Part shown: in pieces, positions 8,195 through 19,000 of the stretch
How the letters are laid out: each line of letters opens with the position of its first letter
Position numbering within the stretch: position 1 is the first letter of the stretch
NCBI GenBank assembly: GCA_937927335.1
Contig: CALBDU010000043.1
Location: forward strand, 1 to 64,000
Origin: an uncultured Clostridium sp.
GTDB lineage: Bacteria > Bacillota > Clostridia > Clostridiales > Clostridiaceae
DNA length: 64,000 bases
Direction: 5' to 3'
Notes under the pieces: generated by a model
Seen by the model: only the letters and a program-made list of their open reading frames with translations
The model's database searches: none
Told to the model about the DNA's origin: nothing
Position numbers and translations under genes: made by a program

Positions 8195-9829
8195 CTACAT
8201 AACCTCCTTTGGAATCTGAAAGCTTACTGTGGTTCCACCGCCTAGTTCTGTACTCAAATTTAATGCCGGTTCCCGCCCATAAAGAAGCTTTAGCCTGTCA
8301 TTTACATTTTTCAAGCCAATGCCAGGCCACTTTGTACATACCTCTTCCAGTCGATCCTCTGTCATGCCCACACCAGAGTCAACAATTGAAAACTCCACAT
8401 AAGAATCGATTTCCCTGGCCGATACATTTACTGTACCGCCATTTTCCTGGGGCAGTATGCCATGCTTAATAGAATTTTCAATAATGGGCTGCAGTACGAA
8501 AACCGGCATTTTGATATCCATCAGCTCCTTTGGTATTTCAACTTCCACCTTAAGCCTGTCACCAAATCTTGCCTTTTCTATAGACAAGTAGGATTTTACA
8601 AAATCAATTTCCTCAAACAGGGCAACAAAATCCTCCTGTCGTTTTAAGGTCTGTCTGAAATAGTTGGATAAATTTATTATCAATTCCCTGGCCCGTAATG
8701 GATTGGTTCTGCAGAAGGAAGATATTGTATTTAATGCATTAAATAAAAAGTGCGGCTCAATCTGGGCTCTAAGTGCTTTATATTCCGCTACAGTAGCTTC
8801 ATGGGCCAGTTTGTTAAGCTTATATATTTCCATCTGATTTGAAAGTAGATCACTGAGTTCCTTTGCAAAATTTTCAAAGTAGCCATTCAGTTCTTTTTCC
8901 GATCTTGCCTGCAGTCCTATAACACCCTCAAAGGTATTTTCTAAACTATATATGGGGGTAAAGTAAAAAAACAATTTTCTGCTGTAGCTTTCAAAGGAAA
9001 CAATCGTAAAATCAGGATCCTTGTAATATTCATTAAGGTTTTTTATGAGAACAGCTTCATCCACACCCTCGCCGCAGTGACTTAGAAGCTCTTTATTGTC
9101 CGCCACAAAAACACTTTTTATATTTCCAATTTCATATATAATTTCAGCTATATTCTTAGCTGTAGTCTTGTCCAAACCTTTTCGAACGTGATTTAAGGTC
9201 CTCTTTGCTATATTAAGAACCTTTTGAGATTCAATAGCACCTAATCTTGTATACTCCTCCCTGGCATTCTTAATTATATTTATGAATACCACCACCCCTA
9301 CGGAGTTTATGGAGATCATTGGTAAAGCTATGGTTCTGACTAAATTTACGCTATCCTCCAGGGGCCTTGAAAAGATAAGAATTATAAGCATCTGAAGCAT
9401 TTCTGCAATAACTGCGCCAATAAATCCGCTTCTGACACTGAAGGCACCATCCTTTGAATATTTTCTGGCCAGTGCTCCCATTAAACCCTCAACTATGGTA
9501 GCCAGAGCACAGGAAAAAGCAGTAAAGCCCCCTAGGAAATATCTATGGGTACCGGCAATCAATCCAACAATTACACCAATTACAGGTCCGCCTGCAAAGC
9601 CTGCCATTATCGCTCCTATAGGCCTGGTATTAGCCAGTGCATAAGGCTCCAGGTTCACTCCTGTATAGGTTCCTACAATAGCCAGAACGCTGAAGAATAT
9701 TATCATGCTGACCTTATCCCCTAAGGTTAATTCGTCCTTTATAAGATTCTTAAATATATGTGACTGGTTATAAATGTACGCTGCTAAAGCTATCAGCGCC
9801 ATTCTTTCCAGGAGCTGTATGTATATCAA
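8195..9829 (-). CDS. LytS-type sensor histidine kinase (BtsS-like)
   Basis: This 544-residue kinase begins with about six hydrophobic segments of the 5TM-LYT type (residues 1-200), including GPVIGVIVGLIAGTHRY. A GAF-like linker (about 215-335) follows, then a His_kinase domain with phosphoacceptor H360 in EPHFLFNALNTI. The C-terminal ATPase domain has PIIENSIKHG and GIGLKNVNDRL. I accept the TTG at 9829 because AGGGGT lies 6-7 bases before it; the next methionine is at residue 10. E. coli homologues BtsS and YpdA respond to external pyruvate. The gene is first in the four-gene signalling unit and divergent from cstA. Confidence 0.92.
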   Translation of the reverse strand: MIYIQLLERMALIALAAYIYNQSHIFKNLIKDELTLGDKVSMIIFFSVLAIVGTYTGVNLEPYALANTRPIGAIMAGFAGGPVIGVIVGLIAGTHRYFLGGFTAFSCALATIVEGLMGALARKYSKDGAFSVRSGFIGAVIAEMLQMLIILIFSRPLEDSVNLVRTIALPMISINSVGVVVFINIIKNAREEYTRLGAIESQKVLNIAKRTLNHVRKGLDKTTAKNIAEIIYEIGNIKSVFVADNKELLSHCGEGVDEAVLIKNLNEYYKDPDFTIVSFESYSRKLFFYFTPIYSLENTFEGVIGLQARSEKELNGYFENFAKELSDLLSNQMEIYKLNKLAHEATVAEYKALRAQIEPHFLFNALNTISSFCRTNPLRARELIINLSNYFRQTLKRQEDFVALFEEIDFVKSYLSIEKARFGDRLKVEVEIPKELMDIKMPVFVLQPIIENSIKHGILPQENGGTVNVSAREIDSYVEFSIVDSGVGMTEDRLEEVCTKWPGIGLKNVNDRLKLLYGREPALNLSTELGGGTTVSFQIPKEVM

Positions 9830-9938
9830 TGGAATACCCCTTTCATTAAAATCTACTTTAATTATATATCAAAATCTTAAGATTGTACGTAGTAATTTTA
9901 GAAAATGTCAAACAAGCCTTGCTTTTTACTTCTCGCCG

Positions 9939-9993
9939 GTTAATTTTTGCTGTTCACCTGGATTTTGTTCATAAAAAGTTAATATTAAGTTAG
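9939..9993 (+). promoter_or_regulatory. Array of GTTNA repeats, candidate LytTR operator for cstA
   Basis: The 224-base gap between the kinase gene and cstA holds five same-strand copies of GTT(A/C)A or GTTAG, at 9939, 9952, 9967, 9978 and 9989. Spacings are 13, 15, 11 and 11 bases, close to one helical turn. LytTR proteins bind short direct repeats of this kind spaced about one turn apart. The repeats are seen directly; the function is inferred and chance is possible in AT-rich DNA. Confidence 0.35.
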
Positions 9994-10053
9994 AATTTAT
10001 GTAAACATTTAAATATTCAGAACTTATTATTAATTTTATAGGGAGGTTTTTAT

Positions 10054-11841
10054 ATGAATTCTATTGTACTCGTTATCGTCGGTGCCCTTATACTTATACT
10101 GGGCTACAGACTCTATGGAGCATTCATTGCTTCCAAGGTTCTGGTTCTCGATGAAACAAAAGAAGTACCATCAAAACGTTTTGAAGATGGACATGACTTC
10201 GTACCAACAAACAAAGTTGTGCTTATGGGTCACCATTTCGCAGCTATAGCAGGTGCAGGCCCACTTATAGGACCAGTTCTTGCAGCTCAATATGGTTATC
10301 TGCCAGGAACACTTTGGATTCTAATTGGTGGTGTTTTTGCCGGTGCAGTGCATGACATGGTTATACTTTTCGCATCAGTAAGACATGACGGTGAATCCTT
10401 AGTTGAAATTGCCAAGTCTCATCTTGGTCCAACCATGGGTTTTGTTACAGCAATTGCGGTATTATTCATCCTTATAATTGCTATGGCTGGTCTTGGACTG
10501 CCAATTGTTAACTCACTTTATAACAGTCCTTGGGGTACCTTTACTGTTGGATTTACAATTCCAGTAGCTATGTTTATCGGTGTTTATTTAAGATTTATAC
10601 GACCTGGCAAAATTGCTGAAGGTACAATATTAGGTATGGCTCTTATAATAGTAGGAGTTGTCCTTGGACCTACAATTCAACATACTGCTTTAGCTCCATA
10701 CCTTACATTTAATGTAAAGCAGATGTCAGTAATTCTTGCTGTTTACGGTTTCTGCGCAGCTGCTATCCCAGTTTGGTTATTGCTGCTTCCAAGAGACTAT
10801 TTGAGCACATACATGAAGCTTGGTGTTGTATTCTTCCTTGCTATCGGTATCATAATTGTTAGACCTGACATCAAAATGCCTGCTATTACACAATTCGTAA
10901 ATGGCGGCGGCCCAATTGTTCCAGGTAAAGTTTTCCCATATATATTTATAACAATTGCATGTGGAGCTCTGTCAGGATTCCATTCACTGATAAGCTCAGG
11001 AACAACTCCAAAGCTTATATCCAGCGAAAAGGATATACTTCCAATAGGCTTTGGTGCAATGCTTCTTGAATCCTTCGTAGCTTTAATGGCATTAATTGCT
11101 GCTACATGTCTACCAACTGCAGATTATTTTGCTATAAACTCAGCCCCTGCAGTATTTGCAAAACTTCATATGGTTCCAGTAGAATTACCTATGCTCTCAG
11201 GCTTAGTTGGTGAAAACCTTGCCGGCAGACCAGGCGGCGGTGTATCACTGGCTGTTGGTATGGCTTACGTATTCTATAAGATCCCTGGAATGGCTCACTT
11301 AATGGGTTACTGGTATCACTTCATAATCATGTTCGAGGCATTATTTATCCTTACAACCATTGATGCTGGAACTAGAATAGGAAGATACCTGCTTCAGGAC
11401 TTCTGTGCAAGGTTCTATAAACCATTTGGAAATAAAAACTCATGGCCTAATATAATCCTGTTTAGTGGTGTTATGTCCTTCACCTGGGGCTATCTGCTGT
11501 ATACAGGAAACGTATCGGTAATATGGCCAATGTTCGGTACTGCAAACCAGATGCTGGCTGTTATAGCCCTTGCAGTAGGTACATCTGTAATCCTTAAGAA
11601 CAGCAAAAACATCAAATACGCATTCATTACAGGAATACCAATGATAGTGATGGCTATAATTACTGGATATGCTGCAATACTTAATATTACAGGAAACTAC
11701 CTGCCAAAAGGCTTAATGCTGATGACAGTTATATCCGGATTATTACTGGTATTAATGGTAATCATAGTTGTGGAAAGCTTCAAGGTTTGGAAGAAAAATA
11801 TTGAAGAAATTAAAACTTCTGAAGCAGCAAAACAAGCATAA
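10054..11841 (+). CDS. cstA: CstA-family carbon starvation / pyruvate transporter (BtsT-like)
   Basis: The 595-residue integral membrane protein has about 15-16 hydrophobic segments and the CstA signature region VLMGHHFAAIAGAGPLIGP at roughly residues 57-75, plus GALSGFHSLISSGTTPK and DAGTRIGRYLLQD. The family imports pyruvate (BtsT, CstA in E. coli) and has been linked to peptide uptake. It is shorter than E. coli BtsT (about 700 residues), as is common in Firmicutes. AGGGAGG lies 8 bases before the ATG. It is transcribed away from the LytS/LytTR genes, the same arrangement of sensor and transporter known for the pyruvate response. Export or import of another small acid is possible. Confidence 0.92.
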   Translation: MNSIVLVIVGALILILGYRLYGAFIASKVLVLDETKEVPSKRFEDGHDFVPTNKVVLMGHHFAAIAGAGPLIGPVLAAQYGYLPGTLWILIGGVFAGAVHDMVILFASVRHDGESLVEIAKSHLGPTMGFVTAIAVLFILIIAMAGLGLPIVNSLYNSPWGTFTVGFTIPVAMFIGVYLRFIRPGKIAEGTILGMALIIVGVVLGPTIQHTALAPYLTFNVKQMSVILAVYGFCAAAIPVWLLLLPRDYLSTYMKLGVVFFLAIGIIIVRPDIKMPAITQFVNGGGPIVPGKVFPYIFITIACGALSGFHSLISSGTTPKLISSEKDILPIGFGAMLLESFVALMALIAATCLPTADYFAINSAPAVFAKLHMVPVELPMLSGLVGENLAGRPGGGVSLAVGMAYVFYKIPGMAHLMGYWYHFIIMFEALFILTTIDAGTRIGRYLLQDFCARFYKPFGNKNSWPNIILFSGVMSFTWGYLLYTGNVSVIWPMFGTANQMLAVIALAVGTSVILKNSKNIKYAFITGIPMIVMAIITGYAAILNITGNYLPKGLMLMTVISGLLLVLMVIIVVESFKVWKKNIEEIKTSEAAKQA

Positions 11842-11845
11842 ATTA

Positions 11846-11873
11846 AAGGTCCTGCAGGAAACTGCAGGGCCTT
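11846..11873. terminator. Terminator between cstA and the M16C protease gene
   Basis: A 12-bp stem, AAGGTCCTGCAG with CTGCAGGGCCTT, closes on a GAAA tetraloop directly after the cstA stop codon and just before the convergent stop codon. T-runs are weak on both sides, but the stem is very stable. Confidence 0.75.
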
Positions 11874-11875
11874 CA

Positions 11876-14803
11876 TTATTCAAATACATTTTTTATACTG
11901 CCAAATATATCTTTATTGGCTTTTATTTTTTCTTCACTTCCAAAAACACACAAGTAATTTTGCTTCATGAGTTCTTCAATCATACTGCCTAATTTTCTTA
12001 TATCCTCTACTTTGGTATCAAGGACTTCAAGCCTTTCCTGCTGTATATCCTCATAGCTGATTCCCCTCAGATAATAGTCCACAGCTCTTTCACCCTTCAT
12101 TGCAGGAGATAGCGGAAAATCCAGATCAGAAACAGTACCGATTATATACTTTGTCATTTGACGTTCATCGGTATTAAAATCTTTAAAGTAAGCTCCTGCT
12201 TCATCATACACCTTTAATGTTTCCTTCAGGTTAGGATCCCTGTAGGAGGTATAGAACATATTGCCGTTCCTTTGGAAGGATGAGAAGCATCCGTAGGCTC
12301 CTCCCTGAACTCTGACACGATTCCAGAGATAATCATAATTATTTATGGTTTTAAAAACCAGCATGTTTCCTGAATATTTATAGCCAAGCTTTATATAATT
12401 ATACGCCTTCGCTACATATTGGACTTTGCCTGAGGTCATCAAACCTTCATTTTCTCTGGTAAGGTCAAAATCATATTTCTGTTTTTCAAGCCTGCAACAG
12501 GTTAACTTTCCATACAGCCTGCTGAAATTGTTCTCCAGTATATTGTATTCATTATCTTCTGCGGTAACTCCAGCAAGGAAATTGCCCTGTCTGAATATAT
12601 TCTGGGATAAATCCTTCAATATGCCGGATATTTCTTTAAACTTAGTATCAAAATCCTTTTCAAGCTTTACTATAAAATTATAAAAATCGATTCCGGAGGT
12701 AAGCTCTTCAAAGCTGCCCTGGGAAGAGAAATATGAAATAAGATGGTTTGCAGCAACTATATGCCCCCTGTCAAACAGCATCATTTCCATCCTGGATTTT
12801 GTTTCCTGAATTATTTCCTTTAATCTCTTTTTATCATCATAATTGGTTGATGTGAGAATTTCCTTCAAAAGCTCTAACAGCTTTGGAATATTCCCACTGA
12901 GCACCTTAGACTTAACTGTAAATTTAGGATGAAATTCTTCAGCTGAACCGCTTCGTGAATAAGTAGCAGAGGAATATCTAACTCCCCCTGTGTATATATT
13001 CAGTTCCTTTACAAGATCTTCATAGCCATAATTTTCAGTATCCATTTTTCCCAAGGCTGAAGACAATATTGTGAGATAAGGTACTTGGTCCTTTGGCACA
13101 ACAGCTGCATCAAAATACAGATTCACATAGGCTATTTTATTTGTAAAAACTGGACAATGAAGCACTTTGACTCCTTGAATTTCCTTTTCCACAAGTTCCA
13201 GCTTTTCCGATTTTTTATCTATGTCCTCTATGGACAATAAAGGAATTTTTTCAAGGTCATCCTTGGAGTCATGTGCCAGCTGTCTTTCTTTTAATCTGGC
13301 AGTTTGCATAACAATTTTATCCAGTTCCTCAGCTGAAAGTCCCGCTTTATATTCCGCCAGCTCCTTGCGCACAATTTCAGCCTTTTTCTCAGCCAGTCCC
13401 TTTTCAGGTTTAACTATGAGCATTGAACCATGAGAATTATCAATAACATATTTTTTTATCATTTTTTCAAAATAATCGGTTTTCAAGGCAGTTTTTATCT
13501 TGGCCAAGGTGTCCTCATAACAAAGATGAACAAAAGGATCAGCATCATACAACCAGCTGTCCATGCATTTCATGCTGTAAATCAACCCTTTGGGGTACCC
13601 CTGGAAGTCAGCCTCACGAAGCTGGAATTCCTTAATATTTATGGAAGCCTCGATGGCCTTTTTATCTATACCATCACTGATAAGGCTGTTCAGCGTGTCA
13701 TAAACCACCTTCATGAACTGCTCTTTTTTATTAATATTTGAATTTTTAACCACTATGCTGAATATAGGCTGCAGTATGCTGCCTTCATAAGCGCCAAAAA
13801 CATCCTTGCCTATTTCCGCATCAATAAGCGCCTTTTTAAGAGGCGATCCTGGAGTCTCCAGCAGAAGATGCTCCAATATTTCAAAGGCCAGGTTAAGTTC
13901 AGGATCAACAGCTTTTCCGGCCGCAAAATTAAGGCTGAGGAATGTCTTATCTTCTTCCTTTTCATTAGCGGAAATGGGGTAAGTTATTACGCTCTCCTTA
14001 ATTTCATCATAGGGTTCCTGTATTCCTATAGCTGAATCCACCTGAATCTTATCGTAGCCGTCTAAATAGCTTTCATTTAAGAATTTGAGTTTTTCAATAA
14101 TATCCATATCACCGTACAGGAATATATAGCTGTTTGATGGGTGATAATACTTCTTGTGGAATTCCGTAAACTGTTTCTGGGTGAGCATAGGAATTACCTC
14201 AGGATCTCCGCCAGACTCCACTCCATAAGCAGTATCAGGAAAAAGGGATTCGGAAATCTTCCGGAAAAGAATGGATTCCGGGGAAGAAAACGCCCCCTTC
14301 ATCTCATTGTATACCACGCCCTTATATGTAAGCTCATCTTCCTTGTTTTCCAGCTCGTAATGCCAGCCCTCCTGCATCATTATCTCAGGGTATTTATAAA
14401 TGTTTGGATTGAATACTGCATCCAGGTAAACATCCATGAGATTGCTGAAGTCCTTATTGTTCCTGCTGGCTACCGGGTACATGGTCTTATCCGGGAATGT
14501 GAATGCATTTAGAAATGTATTCAGGGAACCCTTAGCCAGTTCCACAAAAGGTTCCTTTGTAGGAAATTTTTTTGAGCCGCAGAGCACTGAATGCTCCAGT
14601 ATATGTGCCACCCCAGTACTGTCTTTGGGAGGAGTCCTAAAGCTGATGGTAAATACTTTGTTATCATCCTTGTTCTTAAGATACAATAGTTTTGCGCCAG
14701 TCTTTTCGTGCTGGAACACAATCCCTTCAGAATCGATATCTTTAATTTGTTTAGTTTCTTTAACTATAAATCCATTGTATTTTTCTCCAATGTTAAACAT
14801 CAT
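11876..14803 (-). CDS. M16C insulinase-family zinc metalloprotease (presequence protease-like)
   Basis: At 975 residues it has the length of the M16C/pitrilysin presequence protease family (PreP, HypA). The inverted zinc motif HxxEH is present as HILEHSVLCGS near residues 68-78. The distal glutamate is in VVYNEMKGAFSSP near residue 168. Two large repeated halves form a closed chamber in this family that degrades short unstructured peptides. No signal peptide is seen, so it should be cytoplasmic. The gene is upstream-adjacent to no obvious partner: an M20 amidohydrolase gene lies 48 bases upstream on the same strand, so the two may be co-transcribed peptide-degrading enzymes. An AGGGGAG sequence precedes the ATG. 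Confidence 0.92.
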   Translation of the reverse strand: MMFNIGEKYNGFIVKETKQIKDIDSEGIVFQHEKTGAKLLYLKNKDDNKVFTISFRTPPKDSTGVAHILEHSVLCGSKKFPTKEPFVELAKGSLNTFLNAFTFPDKTMYPVASRNNKDFSNLMDVYLDAVFNPNIYKYPEIMMQEGWHYELENKEDELTYKGVVYNEMKGAFSSPESILFRKISESLFPDTAYGVESGGDPEVIPMLTQKQFTEFHKKYYHPSNSYIFLYGDMDIIEKLKFLNESYLDGYDKIQVDSAIGIQEPYDEIKESVITYPISANEKEEDKTFLSLNFAAGKAVDPELNLAFEILEHLLLETPGSPLKKALIDAEIGKDVFGAYEGSILQPIFSIVVKNSNINKKEQFMKVVYDTLNSLISDGIDKKAIEASINIKEFQLREADFQGYPKGLIYSMKCMDSWLYDADPFVHLCYEDTLAKIKTALKTDYFEKMIKKYVIDNSHGSMLIVKPEKGLAEKKAEIVRKELAEYKAGLSAEELDKIVMQTARLKERQLAHDSKDDLEKIPLLSIEDIDKKSEKLELVEKEIQGVKVLHCPVFTNKIAYVNLYFDAAVVPKDQVPYLTILSSALGKMDTENYGYEDLVKELNIYTGGVRYSSATYSRSGSAEEFHPKFTVKSKVLSGNIPKLLELLKEILTSTNYDDKKRLKEIIQETKSRMEMMLFDRGHIVAANHLISYFSSQGSFEELTSGIDFYNFIVKLEKDFDTKFKEISGILKDLSQNIFRQGNFLAGVTAEDNEYNILENNFSRLYGKLTCCRLEKQKYDFDLTRENEGLMTSGKVQYVAKAYNYIKLGYKYSGNMLVFKTINNYDYLWNRVRVQGGAYGCFSSFQRNGNMFYTSYRDPNLKETLKVYDEAGAYFKDFNTDERQMTKYIIGTVSDLDFPLSPAMKGERAVDYYLRGISYEDIQQERLEVLDTKVEDIRKLGSMIEELMKQNYLCVFGSEEKIKANKDIFGSIKNVFE

Positions 14804-14851
14804 AAAATCTCTCCCCTCTTTTATTCATATATTTTGTATTATAGATATATT

Positions 14852-15994
14852 TTATTCTAATGTTTGGGAAAGCTCAGCAATAAAACTTGCTGCAAGAAGC
14901 ACTGCATAATAAAGTGAATCATCGCTGCCATCAAAATTGGAGGAATGAAGAATTTCATTCCCTATTTCTCCTTGGCTGATTCCAAGCCTGAAATGAACTG
15001 AAGGCACCCTTTCAGCAAAAAAGGAGAAATCCTCTGCAGTAAAGCTCCTGGTTAATGGCAATACATTCTCATGTCCAAGGATTTTTTCGGCATGCTTTAT
15101 GAATTTCTCCGCCAAAGCCTTGTCATTAATAAGGGGCGGGTATCCTTCCTCATATTCAGTCTCTACACTGCAGCCGAATTTTTCAGCACAGAGCTCTGCA
15201 GTTTTTATTAGCTGACCCTTAATCTTTTTCCTTAAACCTGCATCAAAGGTCCTTACTGTACCCATTATTTTTGCTTCATCAGAAATAACATTGCAGGCAT
15301 TGCCCGAGTTCAAGGAAGCAAAGGTAACTATAAAGGGATTCAGCGGATCATTTTCTATTATCTTTTTATTGTTGAAGGATTGTATTAGTTCAATGGCAGG
15401 GTAAATTGGATTTCTGCATAAATATGGCACTGCAGCATGCCCGCCTTTACCTGTAAATGTAATTGTAAAATCATCCACAGATGCCATGGATGGTCCACTG
15501 GCAGCTTCAATCTTTCCTACAGGAAGTCCCGGCCACACATGAAGGCTGATCATATATTCAACCTCAGGTTCCTCTAAAACCCCTTCCTTAATCATAGGCA
15601 AAGCACCTCCGGAATCCTCTTCCCCCGGCTGAAAAATAAATTTCACATTTTTACTGAAGCCCATTTGCTTTAAAACTAAAGCCGTTCCCAGCACAGCAGC
15701 CATATGGAAGTCATGTCCGCAGGCATGGGACACCCCGTTAACGGGAAGGGCATCCATATCCGCCCTTATTCCGATGCACTTTTTTTCATTATTTAATGTT
15801 CCTACCACTCCGGTATTAAAACAGGTTTTTACCTCTAAGCCGAAAGAGTTAAGATACTTTTTTATTATATCACTGGTATTATATTCCTTAAAGGATAATT
15901 CAGCATTTTCATGCAGTTCTTTTCTAATAGCTTTGAATACCTCAAGATTTTCCTTAACAACAGCTTCAATATTCAAATTCAGCACCCCTTTCAT
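14852..15994 (-). CDS. M20D-family amidohydrolase (N-acyl amino acid / peptide deacylase)
   Basis: This 380-residue protein has the M20D metal-binding motifs: ADMDALPV, HACGHDFHMA and QPGEEDSGG. M20D enzymes hydrolyse N-acyl or N-acetyl amino acids or diaminopimelate derivatives with two divalent metals. The ATG at 15994 has a poor site, whereas AAAGGGGTG sits 8 bases before the TTG seven codons in (15976); that TTG may be the true start. The gene follows pyc on the same strand, separated by a hairpin. A second M20D gene lies at 58845-60032 and shares the general architecture, but the two diverge enough to suggest separate substrates. The exact substrate cannot be read from sequence. Confidence 0.88.
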   Translation of the reverse strand: MKGVLNLNIEAVVKENLEVFKAIRKELHENAELSFKEYNTSDIIKKYLNSFGLEVKTCFNTGVVGTLNNEKKCIGIRADMDALPVNGVSHACGHDFHMAAVLGTALVLKQMGFSKNVKFIFQPGEEDSGGALPMIKEGVLEEPEVEYMISLHVWPGLPVGKIEAASGPSMASVDDFTITFTGKGGHAAVPYLCRNPIYPAIELIQSFNNKKIIENDPLNPFIVTFASLNSGNACNVISDEAKIMGTVRTFDAGLRKKIKGQLIKTAELCAEKFGCSVETEYEEGYPPLINDKALAEKFIKHAEKILGHENVLPLTRSFTAEDFSFFAERVPSVHFRLGISQGEIGNEILHSSNFDGSDDSLYYAVLLAASFIAELSQTLE

Positions 15995-16003
15995 AATGCA
16001 AGA

Positions 16004-16035
16004 TAAACCCTATCTCTCCTTTGAGATAGGGTTTA
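16004..16035 (-). terminator. Hairpin after pyruvate carboxylase gene
   Basis: A perfect 13-bp stem (TAAACCCTATCTC and its complement) with a 6-base loop starts 6 bases after the pyc stop. The following T-run is weak, so it may attenuate rather than stop transcription into the amidohydrolase gene. The loop contains AAAGGAG, so the hairpin could also shield a ribosome-binding site. Confidence 0.6.
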
Positions 16036-16041
16036 TAATAA

Positions 16042-19000
16042 TTACTTAAGTTTAACAAGCAGCTGCCCGGTTTTAACCTGTTTTCCCTCTTTTGCAGCAA
16101 CGGTTTCAACTACACCATCTGCACTGGCAACTACATTTGTTTCCATCTTCATTGCTTCAATAACAATGAGGCTTTGACCTTCCTTTACGGATTCTCCTTC
16201 TTTCACAAGCACCTTAAGTATGGTTCCAGGAATACTTGCTCCTATTTCCAATTTGTCTGAAGGATCAGCCATTGTAATTTCCTCTTCAAAGGAACCTATT
16301 CTTTCACTGCTAACCTTATCCTTGATTTTTATTTCTCTCCTATTGCCGTTTACTTCAAATATCAAGGTTCTGTTGCCCTGATTATCCAGCTTTCCTATTT
16401 CAAGAAGCTGCACTATAAGGGTTTTTCCTTCAGCAATTTCTATTTCAGAGGTTTCGCCTTCATAGAGGCCGTGGAAGAACACATCACTGCCCATTCTGCT
16501 AAGGTCACCGTATTCCTGCACATATTTGATGAAGCCTTCGAATACGTCTGGATATAATGCATAGCTTACTGCATCCTTATCTGTAGGCTCAAATTTGTAT
16601 TTTTCCTTAAGATTAGCCTTAATCTTCTCAAAATCTTCAGGTGGAAGAAGTTCTCCAGGTCTGCAGGTAATTGGCTCTTCACCTTTAAGAACAATCTTTT
16701 GAAGCTCCTTGTTAAATCCACCCATTGGCTGGCCCATCATGCCCTTGTAGAAGGACACCACCGAGTCAGGGAATGCCATGTTTTTAGCTTTTTCATATAT
16801 ATTTTCAGGAGTCAGGTCGTTCTGTACCATGAATATTGCCATATCACCCACCATTTTCGAAGATGGAGTAACCTTAATAATATCGCCTGACAGTTCATTA
16901 ACTTTTTTATACATATCCTTTATGTCGTCGAATCTATGTCCAAGACCAAAGCTTTCAACCTGAGGCTTCAGATTTGAATACTGGCCTCCTGGTATTTCAT
17001 ATTTGTAAATCTCAGCGCTTCCTGATTTCAAGCCGGACTCAAACTGGCTGTAAACAGGTCTTACTGCACTCCAGTAATCTGAAAGCTTCTGGATATCTGT
17101 AAGATTAATTCCAGTATCCCTTTCAGTATTTTCCAGAGCAGCTACTACTGAGTTCAGGGCTGGCTGGCTTGTAAGCCCTGACATGCTGTTAAAGGCTGTA
17201 TCTACTATATCCACTCCTGCCTGTGCAGCCATAAGCACTGTAGCCACACCATTGCCTGTAGTGTCATGGGTATGCAGGTGAATTGGAATTGAAATCTCAT
17301 TCTTAAGAGCTTTTATGAGCTTAACTGCCGCATATGGTTTAAGCAATGCAGACATATCCTTTATCCCCAGTATGTGTGCTCCTGTTTTCTCTATTTCCTT
17401 TGCAAATTTCACATAGTAATCCAAGGAATATTTATCCCTTGACTCATCAAGGATATCACCGGTATAGCACATGCAGGCTTCTGCAACCTTACCCTGCTTC
17501 AATACCTCATCAATGGCAAGCTCCATGCCCTTAAGCCAGTTCAGGGAGTCAAATATCCTGAATACGTCGATACCGCTTTTTGATGCCTGCTTAATGCTTT
17601 CAATTATTACATTGTCAGGATAGTTCTTATATCCAACAGCATTGGCACCTCTTAAAAGCATCTGGAACAATATATTTGGAATTCTTTTTCTAAGCTCTTC
17701 CAGTCTGTCCCATGGTGATTCCTTCAGGAACCTGTAGGCAACATCGAAGGTAGCTCCTCCCCACATTTCCATGGAGAATAGATCCCTTCCTAAAATAGCC
17801 TGATCGTTTGCTATTTTAATCATATCCCTGGTTCTCATTCTTGTAGCCATCAGAGACTGCTGGGCATCCCTCATAGTAGTATCGGTTAAAAGCAGCTTTT
17901 TCTGGCACTGAATCCATTTAACCAGTGCTTCAGGACCGCCCTCATCCAATATCTGCTTCGTTCCGTTAAGTGTTCCACCAAATTTAGTCTTAGGAATTAC
18001 AGGAACATCGAAATCCCTCTTGTCTCCATGGGTTTCATTTACAACCTTTTCTCCTATATATTTTAGAACTCTTAACTCTTCATCAGCCCTAGGTGATATA
18101 TCAAATAATTCAGGATTTTCAGCTATGAAGTTTGTATCACATTCTCCCTTTTTAAAGGTCTCGTGATTTAACACATTTATAAGAAAATCTACATTTGTTT
18201 TAACTCCAGTTATAGTAAGTTCCTTTATGGAACGTATGGATTTTCTTATTGCATCCTGGAAGGTTCTTGACCATGCTGTAGTTTTTACAAGGAGGCTGTC
18301 ATAATATGGACTTATTACTGCTCCAGAAAAACCATTACCGCCGTCAAGTCTTATGCCAAAGCCTGAGCCGGTTCTGTAAACATCAATTTTTCCAGTATCT
18401 GGTGCAAAGTTGTTTGAAGGATCTTCTGTAGTTATTCTGCACTGTATTGCATATCCCCTTGGTTGAATTGAATCCTGGGATGGTATTCCAACTTCCTTTG
18501 ATGAAAGCTCATAGCCTTCAGCAATAAGAATCTGGCTTTGAACTATATCTATGCCGGTAACCATTTCAGTAACTGTATGCTCAACCTGTATTCTTGGGTT
18601 CATTTCTATAAAGTAGTGATTTCCTTCCTTATCAACAAGGAACTCCAGGGTTCCAGCACTTCTATAGCCCACAGATTTTGCAATCTTCAACGCGTCCTGA
18701 CAAATTTGTTCCCTTTTTTCCTCTGTCATGGATACTGCAGGTGTAAACTCAATTACCTTTTGGTGCCTTCTTTGGATAGAGCAGTCTCTTTCAAAAAGAT
18801 GCACTATATTTCCACTTTTATCACCTAGTACCTGTACCTCAATATGCTTTGGCTTTTCCAGATATTTTTCTATAAATACATCGTCTATTCCAAAAGCTTT
18901 TTTTGCTTCATTTTTAGCGCTTCTATAAGAAGTAATAAGCTCCTTTTCGCTTCTTACTATTCTCATTCCTCTTCCGCCGCCTCCAAAGGCAGCCTTCAGC

